DNA of 64,000 nt from Viridothelium virens (taxonomy: Eukaryota; Ascomycota; Dothideomycetes; Trypetheliales; Trypetheliaceae): positions 1-64,000 of the forward strand of contig ML991859.1 in the NCBI GenBank assembly GCA_010094025.1, written 5' to 3'. The position numbers were made by a program, and so were the translations under genes. A model generated the notes under the pieces. It did no database searches. It was not told the DNA's origin and saw only the letters and a program-made list of their open reading frames with translations. Positions 44,917 through 56,223 of the stretch are shown piece by piece; position 1 is the stretch's first letter, and each line of letters starts with the position of its first letter.

Positions 44917-47644
44917 TCAATCACTGTTCACTTCGCGTCCTTCTTCCATTGCTTTCATCATCTCGATCTCCCGGTCGATTTTCCGATAGGCCAGCTTAAA
45001 TTGCGGGAGGAGGAACGGTCTCATGTCGTATCGATTATCTGCAGCACTTTAGCGTCTGTCTTGAGCAAGAGATTGTTCTGTCTCGAGTGCATTGAAAGAA
45101 TACTCATGGAAGCAACATGACACACCATCAGGGTTGCTATTCGGACTGGTCAAATTTTGTACTCCATAATATACCAGCTGGACTTACTAGACTTCACAAT
45201 GGACAGCTGGCGTCAAGGTCGTCATCTTATGACGGTTGATTCCAAAGTAGTAAAAGAAGCGCTGCACTATGATTCAAGTCAGTCCAGATGAAGGAAGAGA
45301 TGTATCAAAGTACCGGGCAGGCTGAGAGCTTCCGAGATCTAAACTTGCCTTTGACCGCAATTTCACTCGGTGTCAGATGGTTCCAAGTGTGCAGAAGTGT
45401 CTGAAACATGGAATACGGTCCTTGACGGTCTACCTTTCTTAGCCTGCCGAAAACGCTAAGCTCTGCATATGTCATCTTCATCTCCTCCTCGTCTGTCTGC
45501 TTGGATTCCAACGGGGTAAGCTCCGCAGTTGGGACGGCATCCAAGAAACCTCGTAGACATGGAAGCTCAAACGCGTATTCCGCCCACCCAATAAATCCAC
45601 GGAGATCCGTTTTGCCTATTGCCGTCAGTAAGTTACAAGCTTTGTTGCATTCTAAGATTTGGGAGATCTAACTGATTGCGCCGATTGGATTCAACTATCA
45701 TAATGTCAATAGACGCGCTTCAAAGCTATTACGGGCTCGACTTACATCTCCAGATGAAGCGTCGTACCTATGAAATTGACATTTAGCATACATCCCACTA
45801 AGTCCTCTTTGACTACATGAGAGCAGGAACTTACTTCGTATAATATCCTCTTAGACACTCGTCGACGTTTGATGAGGTGAGAACAAGCAGGCTTCCTTCT
45901 TTCCCCTGCACCGTCCTCATAGTCGATGCATATAAATATGCATGGACCATTCGCAGTCGCGCCTGCAGATTTTGCAGTGCAAGATTCGATGCAGTAGCAC
46001 CAGAGAACTCTAATTTGAGACCGGTGGTTTTGGTGAAGGTTTCTGTAGCTGCATCGACCACTCTATCCATGTCGAAGTCCTGGTGCAATGATCCTATAGC
46101 ATGGGCTAAGGTTGCGGCTCTATGGCGCGTCTCTTGACTTGATTGTTTCTCCATTCCCATGTATGCAGTGACGAATATCCGACTACAAACTTCCTGGGGT
46201 GTGGTCGGAATCCATTTCGATCCCTCGGGCTCCCCACAAATGCCTCGCAAATCTGAGATCACCCGCCGATTACCTTTTTTGATCGCCTCCACCACGAGTC
46301 GAGCCATTGAGAAGCATATCACAGCTGTAGAGCAGCTATCGATACCCCCCGATAAAGGTAGGAAAAACCCCGACTGTCTGCTTCGCCTGAGGTAGTCATA
46401 TAGCCATACCGCTGGGCCGAGAGCAATCTCTTCCTGTGGTGTATGGTAATGGACTTTGATCGGCTCGGAAGGACGTAACCGTGAGTGGGATCCACTAGGG
46501 AGGGCTAAAGAAAAGTCGACATTGATCCTCATATATCTCTCTTCTTCTGCCATGACCTGGAAACCTCTTGTAGGTGATATACGTGCGGCCCGGACTTTGT
46601 TCAAATCGATTGTTGCAGTGATTACAGACGCTTCACCCAATTCGAATTGAGGCAGAATTCCTAGCACGCCGCCATTCATTGCGATCATTCCGCAACCATC
46701 GTATAACAGACGATCACCGTCACAGCCCTTTTGTTGGTCAACAGAATCCGAAATTTGAATCAGAGAATGGGCCTGACGTACAATCTGATTACTGTATGCA
46801 TACGCACCTCCGCGGACGGTAGCAGAGCGGATTAAGTCGATCCGTCCTGAAAATGTTAGTTCGCTGAAGAAACGGTACCATCAAATGAAGGCGTATTACG
46901 GTCTAATTTCCTTGTAAAGAAAGTGCCGTCAGCGAGATTTGCGTGGGAAGGGAGACAATGGGTTTTACCTTATCTCCCAGTGAGAGCCGGAGCTATTGAG
47001 AACCTTCAGAAGTCAGTGATTACGGGACGAAACAAGCATTGGCTTTGTAGACTCACGAGATCTACCGATTCGATCAGGTATAGATCAGAATGAGGTACTC
47101 TTTCCTGGAAGAGTTCTTCACAGCTTTCCCACCCCAAGATCATGTCGTTGAAGATCATGATTGCATCACCAATACAGACGTTCCTTTTGCCAATGATATC
47201 GAAAATTTCTTCCGGAACGGTGAACTCCTCGGTATGACGGCGCGGCCAAGCTGCAAAATACCGGTTCTCGCGAAACTGACCCTCAGAAGCCAGCGTCATT
47301 TTGGGTCTGATCAATTTAATATCACCGTCGACTATGATACATCTGCAATTGAGAAGCACGCCACGATGTATAACGGGCAGACCAACATCAATGACAATTC
47401 CATAAAGATCTTTGTCTCGAAGAATTTCTGCTACAATTTCCCAGCAATGCATAACAGTATCAAGCTCGAGAAAATGATCCAGAAGACCGTAGCCAGAGAT
47501 GGAGAGTTCTGGAGTTAGCAGTATGCTTGCACCTTTTGCACGAGCTTGATGAATGGCATCTTTGATCCGCTCTAGATTACCTATATAATCTAATGCCCAT
47601 TGATTGAGCTGGCTTGTTGCCACGACAGCAAGATGCCCTGTCAT
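44917..47644 (-). CDS. qns1: Glutamine-dependent NAD+ synthetase, 11 exons with microexons
   Basis: Exons: 47057-47644, 46969-47003, 46900-46910, 46782-46846, 45835-46727, 45746-45767, 45673-45694, 45349-45615, 45188-45266, 45126-45136 and 44917-45038. Together they are 2115 nt, giving 704 residues, the normal family length. Two exons are 11 nt and two are 22 nt; each restores conserved sequence (SSGSHWEIRKLDRRIDLIRS; KYDASSGDLNPIGAISKTD; HCEVYNPDDNRYDMRPF). The intron 45267-45348 starts with GCAAGT, a GC-AG intron. The N-terminal glutaminase is a nitrilase fold with catalytic Glu46, Lys115 and Cys175 (WESCEELF). The C-terminal synthetase has the ATP-binding PLSGGIDSCSTA loop. The enzyme amidates nicotinic acid adenine dinucleotide with glutamine-derived ammonia, the last step of NAD+ synthesis. 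Exon borders are by eye but phase and family agree at every junction. Confidence 0.9.
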
Positions 47645-48215
47645 GACTGAGAAGCTCTGGGAGTGACTGCAAAAGCAAACAAACAGCTGATTTCCTATTC
47701 TAAAAGAGATCAGAGGTTATGCGTGCGAATTAAGTAGTGAGGACGAACTTGCAATATTAGGGAAGGATGAGGTGTGTCAGACCAATCACGAAAGTGGTTG
47801 GAGATAATCAGATAAGATCTGTTTCCACACTGTGATTGTCCTTGAGCGAGGCGAGTCTGTGTTGGATTCTTGTCGCTTCACCGCGAACACACAATACACT
47901 ACCTTAGGTAGGTACTCTGAATTACGGTCTGCATAAGGCTGTCGAAGATGGTAATCGAACTGTTACGGTCAAACTGCAAGGATCAGCCTGCAAGCTGGGT
48001 CCCTACTGGTACTCTAGACTGGACGACTAGAGTACCTAACCGCGTAATGTTTACCTTTTGACGTCACATCTTCGGAGCTTCACCTCCAGCAACTTAACGC
48101 CATCCTCTGTTAGGTGACTAGGTAGAGGTGAAACCTGAGAACGCGTCATTCTGACTGATAGCTTCTATGTGCTACTCTAATTGACGGTAAAAAGACTGCT
48201 GCTCGTCCTTCTACA
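47645..48215. promoter_or_regulatory. Divergent promoter region, QNS1 / GST-like gene
   Basis: About 570 bp between divergent starts. It has a palindrome-like ACCTTAGGTAGGT near 47901 and otherwise nothing specific. Confidence 0.5.
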
Positions 48216-48926
48216 ATGATCACGGTACACTACCTCGGCGTCTCTCAATCGGAACGCATAACATGGCTCTTCGAGGAGCTCGGCATTCCTTACAAGTTCG
48301 TGAAACACACATGAGATCCTCTACTCAGACCAGCTTCTCTCAAGGATCTCCCCGGAAATGATACCGGCAAAGCACCCTTTATTGAAGATTCGGATGCAAA
48401 TATCACTCTCAGCGAGAGCGCCGCCATCTGCGACTATGTGATTCACCAATATGCTGACGGTAGATTGGCGGCAAAGCCGGGCGACAAGCATTACGCCGAT
48501 TACTTGTACTGGTTTCACCATGAGAATAGCAACCTGCAACCAGCAATGGTTCAAGCCATGTACATGAGATTTGTGGAAGACAAGGAGTCACCTACCATGC
48601 AGATCATGAAGAGCCGATTCGATATGTCTATGCGGAATATTGATGACAAGTTTAAGGACAACAAGTGGCTTGCGGGCGAGGAATTCACCGCAGCCGAAAT
48701 CATGAGCGTTTACAGTCTAACCACACAGCGTTATTACACACCAGTTGGACTTGGAGATTATAAGAATATCTTGCGTTGGCTGGGAGACTGTTCGAACAGG
48801 GATGCCTACAAAAGGGCAATGGAAAAGTCAGATCCTGAAATGAAGCTCTTATTGAGTGCCGAGGCGCCTGAAAAGAGTTTGCTAGAGACGAACGGCGTGA
48901 CCAGCAACCTTTGGAAGCGAGAATAA
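48216..48926 (+). pseudogene. Glutathione S-transferase-like gene with one in-frame stop
   Basis: The frame from ATG 48216 to TAA 48924-48926 covers 236 codons. The N-terminal thioredoxin-like fold (VHYLGVSQSERITWLFEELG) and C-terminal helical domain (KWLAGEEFTAAEIMSVYSL) are those of a fungal GST. A single TGA at 48312-48314 interrupts the frame after KFVKHT. The sequence after it, DPLLRPASLKDL and then GKAPFIEDSD, is well conserved GST, and an Arg is expected at that place, so CGA to TGA is a simple explanation. The remaining frame is intact, so the lesion looks recent, or it is a population variant or sequence error. A 45-nt intron (GTGAAA...TCAAG) could remove the stop in frame but would delete conserved residues and has a weak branch site. 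A shorter protein from a later ATG would lack the glutathione-binding fold. Confidence 0.7.
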
Positions 48927-49355
48927 TTTCTTTGACCTGGCACTAGCCTTCTTGGACAGTGGATTGCGACAAGAAGATCAGGAAGGGATCACCTCAAAGA
49001 CACTGGGCTACTCTGACTAGCCATAGGCATCTCGAGTCGCCGGGCACTCATTCCACTCATGCTACGATAGGATGGAAAGAGTTAGACGACGATCGAATTG
49101 AAATAGCTCTTCACTGAGAGACTGTCTCAGAGATGTCTCTTTGTCCACATAAGAGCAGTAAATTTCAAATTTTCAAACACTGTCTCGACAGACATTGGAA
49201 AAGTTGTGGATGCGCAAACAGATGAGGATGTGCACAGAAGACAGGGGTATTCGACGAGGGAAAAGATAGAGTCCTCAATCCGCTGAAGAAAGTCTACCCG
49301 TTCCAAACCCACGCACGCCGTGATGAGCCGATTTCCAAATGCCAGTCATAGAAAC
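48927..49355. other. Intergenic, convergent
   Basis: About 430 bp between the GST-like gene and the stop of the RNA triphosphatase gene. No coding sequence is recognised. Confidence 0.6.
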
Positions 49356-52057
49356 CTAACCCACGGGTGGGACTGCCCTCGAGAGAACCTTCACGTTGTC
49401 TAAAAAGACCTTGATGAGTCGCTCCAACTCATTCTCCTTGCCCTCCTGCAAGAGCTTCATTTGTCTCCGGACCTCCGCGCTACTGATCTCCACCTCCAAC
49501 TCATGTGTCTTTCCGCCGCTACCACCGCCGTCTGTGACCTGTGTAAGATCGACTTGGTACGCTTGATGTAAATAACTCAGCCTATCCTTTACTCGATCTG
49601 GAAATTTTACTTTAGTACTTTCTTCGATTTCTCCCTGATAGGCAATTTCAAGATTGATGCTTATCCGAACGTCAAAGGCTTCCCTGGGACAGTAAATGTC
49701 AAGGTCCACGAGACGGCATTTGACAATACGTGCGCTTTCTCTTCCGCTCTTCTGATCCTTTGTAATCCGCACTTTGGTACGTTTGAGTAAGCCTTGCGAT
49801 TCGATGATATGACGTGCGGGCGCAGGAAGTGTATGGAACCCAGCTTGTGTGAGTTCATGGAATGAGTCGCGCTCGCGCTTATGCTCATAGTGTATCTTGA
49901 CACGGGGTCGTTGACCTGGTGACGGTCGAGCATGGGACTTTTGGACTTCCGCATTGAGGAAGTCATTAAGAGCCTTGTGCTGGTGCTATAGGAAAAAGTC
50001 AGTTAATGGTCTCAGCAACCCGAGATAGAGCTTACTTCAGTCATAAAGCTTTCGAATGCAATCTGTTTGCGAGCCTCAAGATCCAATATTACTGCTGAAA
50101 CAACTGGAAGACGAATACGTTCGTTGCTTCCTTTGTCCACAAGCGTCCCTAACTTGGCCTCAATCTCAATCTGTCCGTTCGGAGAGACATTTCCACCGAC
50201 ATCAGACACGGCAGTTTCCGGCCACTGTCCGAGTTCAGAGTAGATGAAATCCGTGACTATGCGAGTCAGATCATTATATGGCTCTACGCTAGTAATGCTC
50301 CGTTCCCAGTAACCCAATGGTCCGTCGTTGGTTTCCTCGAAGTCTAGCCCGGCGGCTTGTGGTCTGACCCCATTGATCTCCCCATTTGCCGGACTTTTCG
50401 CCACCATAGGTGTCACCGACCGTGACTGTAGACGAGTGTTGCTACGCTCTTGTTTTGGACCCTGCGCTGAACGTTGTCCCCTAATGTGGGCGGTGATGTG
50501 AGATCTTCGGGCCCAAATTGGCGGTTCATTGTATCTTGTACGTTTGTGAGAAGGCTGGAGGAAGTTTGCGGCGGGATTGGGTTCACTTTTGATGCCGGCC
50601 TGGAATTGGCTTTCAGATCCGTGTGCAGGCTCATGTAAAGCTGGAGCTGACTCTGCTTGTTGAATCTCCGATTGAGCTTGGTTTCCATTCGGATCTCTGA
50701 TATGCATCGGCTCTGTTGGGGTGACAGACGAATAGGTCATTGTATGTTCGCTATCAGAATTCAGACGCGGGGCAATAGACCCTGTGGACAGCTCATATTT
50801 CTCAGTTCCCATTTCTGCTGGTTGAGAACCAAATGAGTTGGTTGTCGAAGGAAGCTGATTACTGTGCGCACTGTCAAGCTGAATTGGTTTCTGGTAATCG
50901 TGCTGTATAGAATCAGACAAAAAGCCTCCCTCGCCATTGATGGGCGCGTTGAGGTGCGACAATGGCGTTTGTGCAGAACGAGCACCCGCGCCGCTATCTG
51001 TTTGTGACCTCACACTGACACCCGTCGCAAGTGGCGTTTGTGATATTCCGCCGGCTGAAAGTCCCCTCTTATCGTTGTAATGGTCATACTGTGACTGCCG
51101 AATATGATGTCCTAATTGGTCATGGCTGCCACTTCGTCTTTCATCCATCATTTGCGACTGACTGGGTACTCTTGTTTTTGGGCTCACACTTATGCTCCTC
51201 TCTCTTTCAAATTGTTCCATGTGCCTTGGGCTGCCTCTCTCAGAAGATTGCTGTACAGACGCTTGAGGGGACTCCGTCATCGGGCCTGCAACTGATCTCG
51301 ATGGAGGAGAAGCAGAATGCATACTTGTGCCTGCGTACGATGCTCCAGAATGTGTACGTTGATGGATCGAGTGAGGACTGATGGGCTCGCGAAATCCGTG
51401 TGTTGATGACCGCTGATAAAGTGGTGGTGGAGGGCCAAGAGGTGTGTTTGGTTGCGATGGATGATGTTGATATGCATGTGAGGATGAATGAGATGATATG
51501 GGGCTTTCTCGCACTGAGTAAGGAGTCGGATCGCGGAGGGAATTGGGAGTGGGGGTCGGAGAGGGTCGCGATATTGAATGCTGCAGGGACTGAGATGGCG
51601 CGCTGTTTACGGTCAACGGAAGTCCTACGGGAGATTGTAGCACCGGACTTTGGTGATGGTTAAGAGCGCGTCCACCAGGGACAGGAATGCTTGAGAAGCT
51701 GTCGCGCGATCCGTACGAGACATGAGCATGCGCTGGGCTTTGTGGGTGTGGTTGAGAGAACGGGAATTGATTGGCAGCAAGTGATCGAGAAGGAGTGTGT
51801 CCTGGAGAGTATTGTAGGTGAGATCCTGGAGGGCCAGAGGAGCTATGTGGACGGATATCGTGTTGAAGAGGTTGCTGAGAATGTAAAGTGGACGGCCCAG
51901 TGTGTAATGGTTGAGCAGGCGGAACGACCTGAGATGGATGGTGAGGTGGAAAATATCCATGAGCAGGCGACTGAGGGATTGGCGATGTTTGCGGAGGGGC
52001 TTTGGTTGTTCGTCGAGCGTTCGACGCATCCTCGTTGAGGACTGATCTGAGATCCAT
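49356..52057 (-). CDS. cet1: mRNA-capping RNA 5'-triphosphatase (Cet1 family)
   Basis: Two exons, 50036-52057 and 49356-49985, with a 50-bp phase-0 intron (GTAAGC...TATAG, ACTGAC branch). The product is 883 residues from MDLRSVLNEDASNA; an in-frame TTG lies upstream but is not used here. Residues 1-560 are disordered and rich in Ser, Pro, His and Gln. The tunnel-fold catalytic domain starts near PIWARRSH (about 560). It has GPLGYWERSITSVEPYNDL, the metal-binding strand IEIEAKLG with Glu631 and Glu633, RVKIHYEHKRERD, KVRITKDQKSGRES and KCRLVDLDIY, and the second glutamate strand HELEVEIS near the end. The enzyme removes the gamma-phosphate of nascent pre-mRNA before guanylylation in the nucleus. 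This fungal family is unrelated to the animal enzyme. Confidence 0.92.
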
Positions 52058-55000
52058 CGATGATGATACACGGGGTTGACTTCTTTGAGCGCAAAGCCTC
52101 TCAAACTCCTTTCCCAGCTTCAGAAGCTGTATAACTCCTGGAGCAACGCCAGGGGCTGGTCGCCGAGCCCCTTGGAGACGGAAAATACCAGATCGCAACG
52201 TTTTGTCGGACAGTTTTGTGAATCAGGTTGAAGCCGACGACGGGATACATTCCAGGTCCATCCGAGGAGTTCAGATCCACGGAGGCCTCTCCACACGCTC
52301 GGTCGATCGCATGGAACGTGTTCAGAATTTTCGGGCCTTCTGAAGCTTGCGAAAGGCGTTTTCAAGAGCTCAGGTGGATGATGGTATGGGTCTGAGGGGG
52401 TTTGCGATACAAGGTCTAGCTCCTAAACACATCCCGGTCTGGAAACTGGGTTGGCAGAAAAGCAGATCTGACAACGGATAGAGACGCTTTCGCTGAGTAC
52501 CATGGAGAAAACGGCGACGAAGCTGCAAGTCGAGCTCGATGCGATGACAAGTCAAACCGTCGCGCCATTCCAGGGCAACATTTCCAGGGTTGGTGTAGTG
52601 TACAGATGCGAGGGCGTAGCAGGGATTGCGTCTAGATACACGTGACCTTAAACGGAGGACTCCCAGTGTTCAACTCGGCCATCTTTCAGGAGTTGTACGA
52701 AACAGGACAACCTTAATCGCATGGCACATGCCAAAAAGTGTGCATTCTGACATAATCATTCAAGCTCTCTAACAACGCATTGCGGTCAACTCAACAAATG
52801 GGCTGTTGTCCGCCATAGGAGTTCCTGGTCCTATGAGATTCAATTAAGCAACGAAGCCCAGCATACTGTTACTGCATCCGCGCTTCAACAGTTTGTACAG
52901 GCCGGGATGAAAAGAGGAGCTGTCATCCCTTAGAATACAAAGAGACGATTGACAACGGTCAATGCAGTCACCAAAGGCCTAGGATGGAGGTCAATAACGG
53001 AGGCGCAGATGTTTGGAGTCGCGGACCTCAGGTCAACCCTGAAAATTTGAGTATCCGGATCAAGATCAAGCTAAGGAACACGATTGCTGTTGTCCAGCTG
53101 TTGCCAACCTGGAGACGAGCAATGAAATGCGAACGAACGACCAAAGCACCGAAAAGTATCAGCGGGACATAGTATCCTTCTATGACGACTGGTCCAACTC
53201 CGCGCTTGAGACAGGTCTGGACACGGTCTGTCAATGGTCCGCCCGGTTCCATGCCAGATTCCTTAGGTACAGTGAACGTGTCGTAATCAAGGCCAGTTTT
53301 TTAGACGGATTGATCATATTGCACGGGCTTAGAAAGCCGAATAAGCTAAGACTACAAGATGAAGGACGGTATGATCAAGAGCATCATGCATGCCCTGACT
53401 TGGATAGTGGGATGTTCGGTAGAAGATCTCGGTAGCCTGAAGAGACTGTGCTTACATATTATTAACTCAGAGTTCGTCGTCCGTTATCCGTCGCCCAAAA
53501 CTTCATCAAAAATGGAGAGCTCAGAGTGTAATGACGTTGACCTTGAGACAAAGAAACATTGTCCATGCTTCTCTTGGAGGGTGGGATTGGCGATCAGTAC
53601 TACGTTCTCCTGGCTTGGTAGCATGACCTACAGTCTGGAATGCTAATCAGTTCATCCGAATACATTATAATCCATCATGGGACTGGTAGTAGGGCTAGAT
53701 GATGTGACGAAGCGTAAGTTACGAGGCGCCTTCTTGCATTTTTCAGGTCTCAAGCAGTCGCAGAGGGCTCCCGACCTCACTTCTGAGAGAACATACGCGA
53801 GGACCTTGTAATACAATGCGCTACGATAAGTAGAATCTGACCATGACTTTGGAGCATAGACAAAACTCATACAGGGGTGAACAGACGCTGGACTGTGACT
53901 AATTTCAGGTAATGCACTTATTGTCCACGAGAGTATTAGGTAAGAAACAGCCAGATGAAGGGATAAATAGGTAGGTAACCGTTCAAAGGGTGGCTCGTCA
54001 CCTTCTCGTCCGTGGGGCTCAAATAGTAAATTCCCAAATTAATGGACTAGAATCTATGGCCTATCCGTAAATCGATAGATCGACATTAAATTAGATGCTT
54101 GTTATGCAACTTGGCTCTAGTGAAAGAGTGCACAGGCGCCATACTAGAGAAATCCTTGGGTGTCCTTTGGAAAGAACTCGCGGTTTTCTATCACCTGCGA
54201 GTCATGGCATAGGTATTATGGAGATTATGTCCGACAGCGCGGATAGTTAAGTGGCTTGCATAAGTACGTGGTTGGTATCTCTTCTAGTTCACCTGCGGTG
54301 CATCCCTTGAGAAGACACAGGTGGCATCAATCCTTCACAATGGGACATGTGAATGTGGAACGATAGTCGCGTCTTTAATTTGTTCCTTCAATTTTCTTGA
54401 ATAAGAACAGGTTTTGATAGGTCTCTAGATTACTTTCACCAGCTGTTTTAAATGCTGTGTGTAGCCTCGCCAAAAGCTCGATAGCGTGTACCGAGAGGTG
54501 ACATAAGCCCTAGAGAAATGAGAGCAAGCAAATGACTTACTTCATCTCACGAACCTACAACCCAAAGCTCTGACGTACCTACTGCAGAGTATCGATGTTG
54601 TGCTGCAGTACAGTGGATAGTCTGCAGATCCTTCAGACGAACCGATCCCGCGGGTCTTACCTCATTCTTCACCGGAGGACGTGATGATTTGTGACGATCT
54701 TATCCAGCCGTGCTACTCTCGCCACGGTGCCACCCTACCCCTACGCAGTCGGGTCGATCCAGCCAGGCACCCAGGGATAAAGATGACAGTAAGATTCAAT
54801 GAAGCCTAGCAAGGGTCATGGTCGAGATTCGATAATCCTAGCAACTCCTTCGGAGCCCGAACCGAGGCATAGGGATACAGGGGTGCATGGAGTGAATCCT
54901 CGAGGATACCAAGCTTTTGGATGAGATCCTTACTCTAATGTTGACTAGCTTCGGGTGTTGTTGTAACTTCCGACCCGAAAATACTGGAGCCGCCAGTGGA

Positions 55001-55566
55001 GGATAATTTTCAACCCACTTGCGTGCAAATGATCTGATTCTAATGATGTTTCGCCCTTTGGCAAAGGGCCTTTTTCTTAATGCCCCTAATGCCCCTAAAG
55101 CTTCGTTCTTTTCGTTTAAGTAGGTCTCGGTACGAACCGGCGGTCGGCATTGACTACAATGCTTTAAATCCCCACTGTCTCTTGTGTTGTTGTCGTCCAA
55201 ACTTCCTGGAGCTTACTACGTATGGACATAACTCGTAAGTCTCCGCAGATAAGATGCCTCTTGGCCCACATGGCGATCCTCTGAGAATGTGGTATCCTGG
55301 TTGATGCATAAATGTGGCTCTCGTGAGCCTCGCAATAGTGGTCTTACGCGGGATAGCTCAACTGCCCTCGTTCGAAGTACCCGTCGCCATGAGGCGGTGT
55401 CATTGTTCGAGTTATCGGTCTCGTCGAGCGCTCCGTCTCCCGATGTCATTATGTTGTGACGATCGCGATCGGATTGTTATACCTAATCGTCTTATATATA
55501 ATCGGCATCAGATCAATCCGTCATTTGTAGTGTATTCGATAACGTTTCTGACCATTTTCCGTCAAA
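52058..55566. other. 3.5-kb region without a recognised gene
   Basis: The longest gap in the window. The first few hundred bases should be the promoter of the RNA triphosphatase gene and the last few hundred that of the cupin gene. Between them there are only short open frames. One on the minus strand, 53028-53252, has a hydrophobic stretch (TTAIVFLSLILIRIL) and might be a gene relic. A palindrome followed by a T-run lies at 55053-55076. No transposon ends, tRNA or long repeats were recognised. Confidence 0.5.
55053..55069. other. Perfect inverted repeat followed by T-run
   Basis: GCCCTTTG, one centre base, then CAAAGGGC: an 8-bp perfect inverted repeat. It is followed directly by CTTTTTCTT and then two copies of TAATGCCCC. 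It could form a hairpin, but I know of no function for it in this setting. Confidence 0.4.
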
Positions 55567-56133
55567 ATGTCGGTTCCTTTGCCAGTCGCTGATATTCCTG
55601 TTAACTTTGTCCCCGCGAAAACCGGAGAGCTACTTCATCTTGGACCGATAAAAATGCGAGTGTTAGAAGATGGGTCCAGGACATGTATTACCCTCCTATG
55701 GCTTCTGAATCAGCTGGTTGGGCTTACAAATCTAACAGCGCAACGGCTTAGCACTGTAGAAGGCATCATTCCACCTCACATGGCTGGTCCTGTAGCACAT
55801 TGGCATGAGATGCACGACGAAACATTCTACGTTACAAAGGGCATGGTACGGTTTACAGTTCCAAAACACCCAAACAATCCGGAAGAGAAACACATCGATG
55901 CCTACGAGGGAGATTACGTTACCGTCCCCGTTCGGGCACCACATACCTTCAGTAACCCAAGCGATGGAGAATCGAGATTTTTTTGTACCATGACCCCAAG
56001 CTTTTACATTAACTACTTCAAGCTTCTCAGCCAGGTTGTTGATGCAGGAAAACCGGTAACGAGGGAAATGAACCTGGACGCAATGGCCATGTATGCAACC
56101 CTTTCAGCTGAGCAAGAAGGGCCGTCTGCATGA
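55567..56133 (+). CDS. Small single-domain cupin protein
   Basis: Two exons, 55567-55684 and 55739-56133, with a 54-bp intron (GTATTA...AACAG). The intron is a multiple of three and free of stops, so retention would insert 18 residues. The spliced form, DGSRTSQRLSTVEGIIPPH, fits cupins better. The product is 170 residues. The cupin metal site is complete: HWHEMHDETFYVTKG supplies two His and a Glu, and the second motif VPVRAPHTFSNP supplies the last His. It lacks a signal peptide. Such proteins include dioxygenases, isomerases and unknown enzymes, so the substrate is not assigned. It converges with an SDR gene 90 bp away, but a shared pathway is only a possibility. Confidence 0.85.
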   Translation: MSVPLPVADIPVNFVPAKTGELLHLGPIKMRVLEDGSRTCITLLWLLNQLVGLTNLTAQRLSTVEGIIPPHMAGPVAHWHEMHDETFYVTKGMVRFTVPKHPNNPEEKHIDAYEGDYVTVPVRAPHTFSNPSDGESRFFCTMTPSFYINYFKLLSQVVDAGKPVTREMNLDAMAMYATLSAEQEGPSA

Positions 56134-56223
56134 AAACAGATTCCATTGATCGGAATCATCGAATGTATTTTATGACGAGTTACAAGCGATACTAAAACAT
56201 TGGTGGATGGAGTCTCCCAAAAT

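Noticed and set aside
48291-48335. 45-nt intron in the GST-like gene that would remove the stop
   Set aside because: It is possible by length and phase but deletes the conserved segment before the cis-Pro region, has a weak donor and no good branch site.
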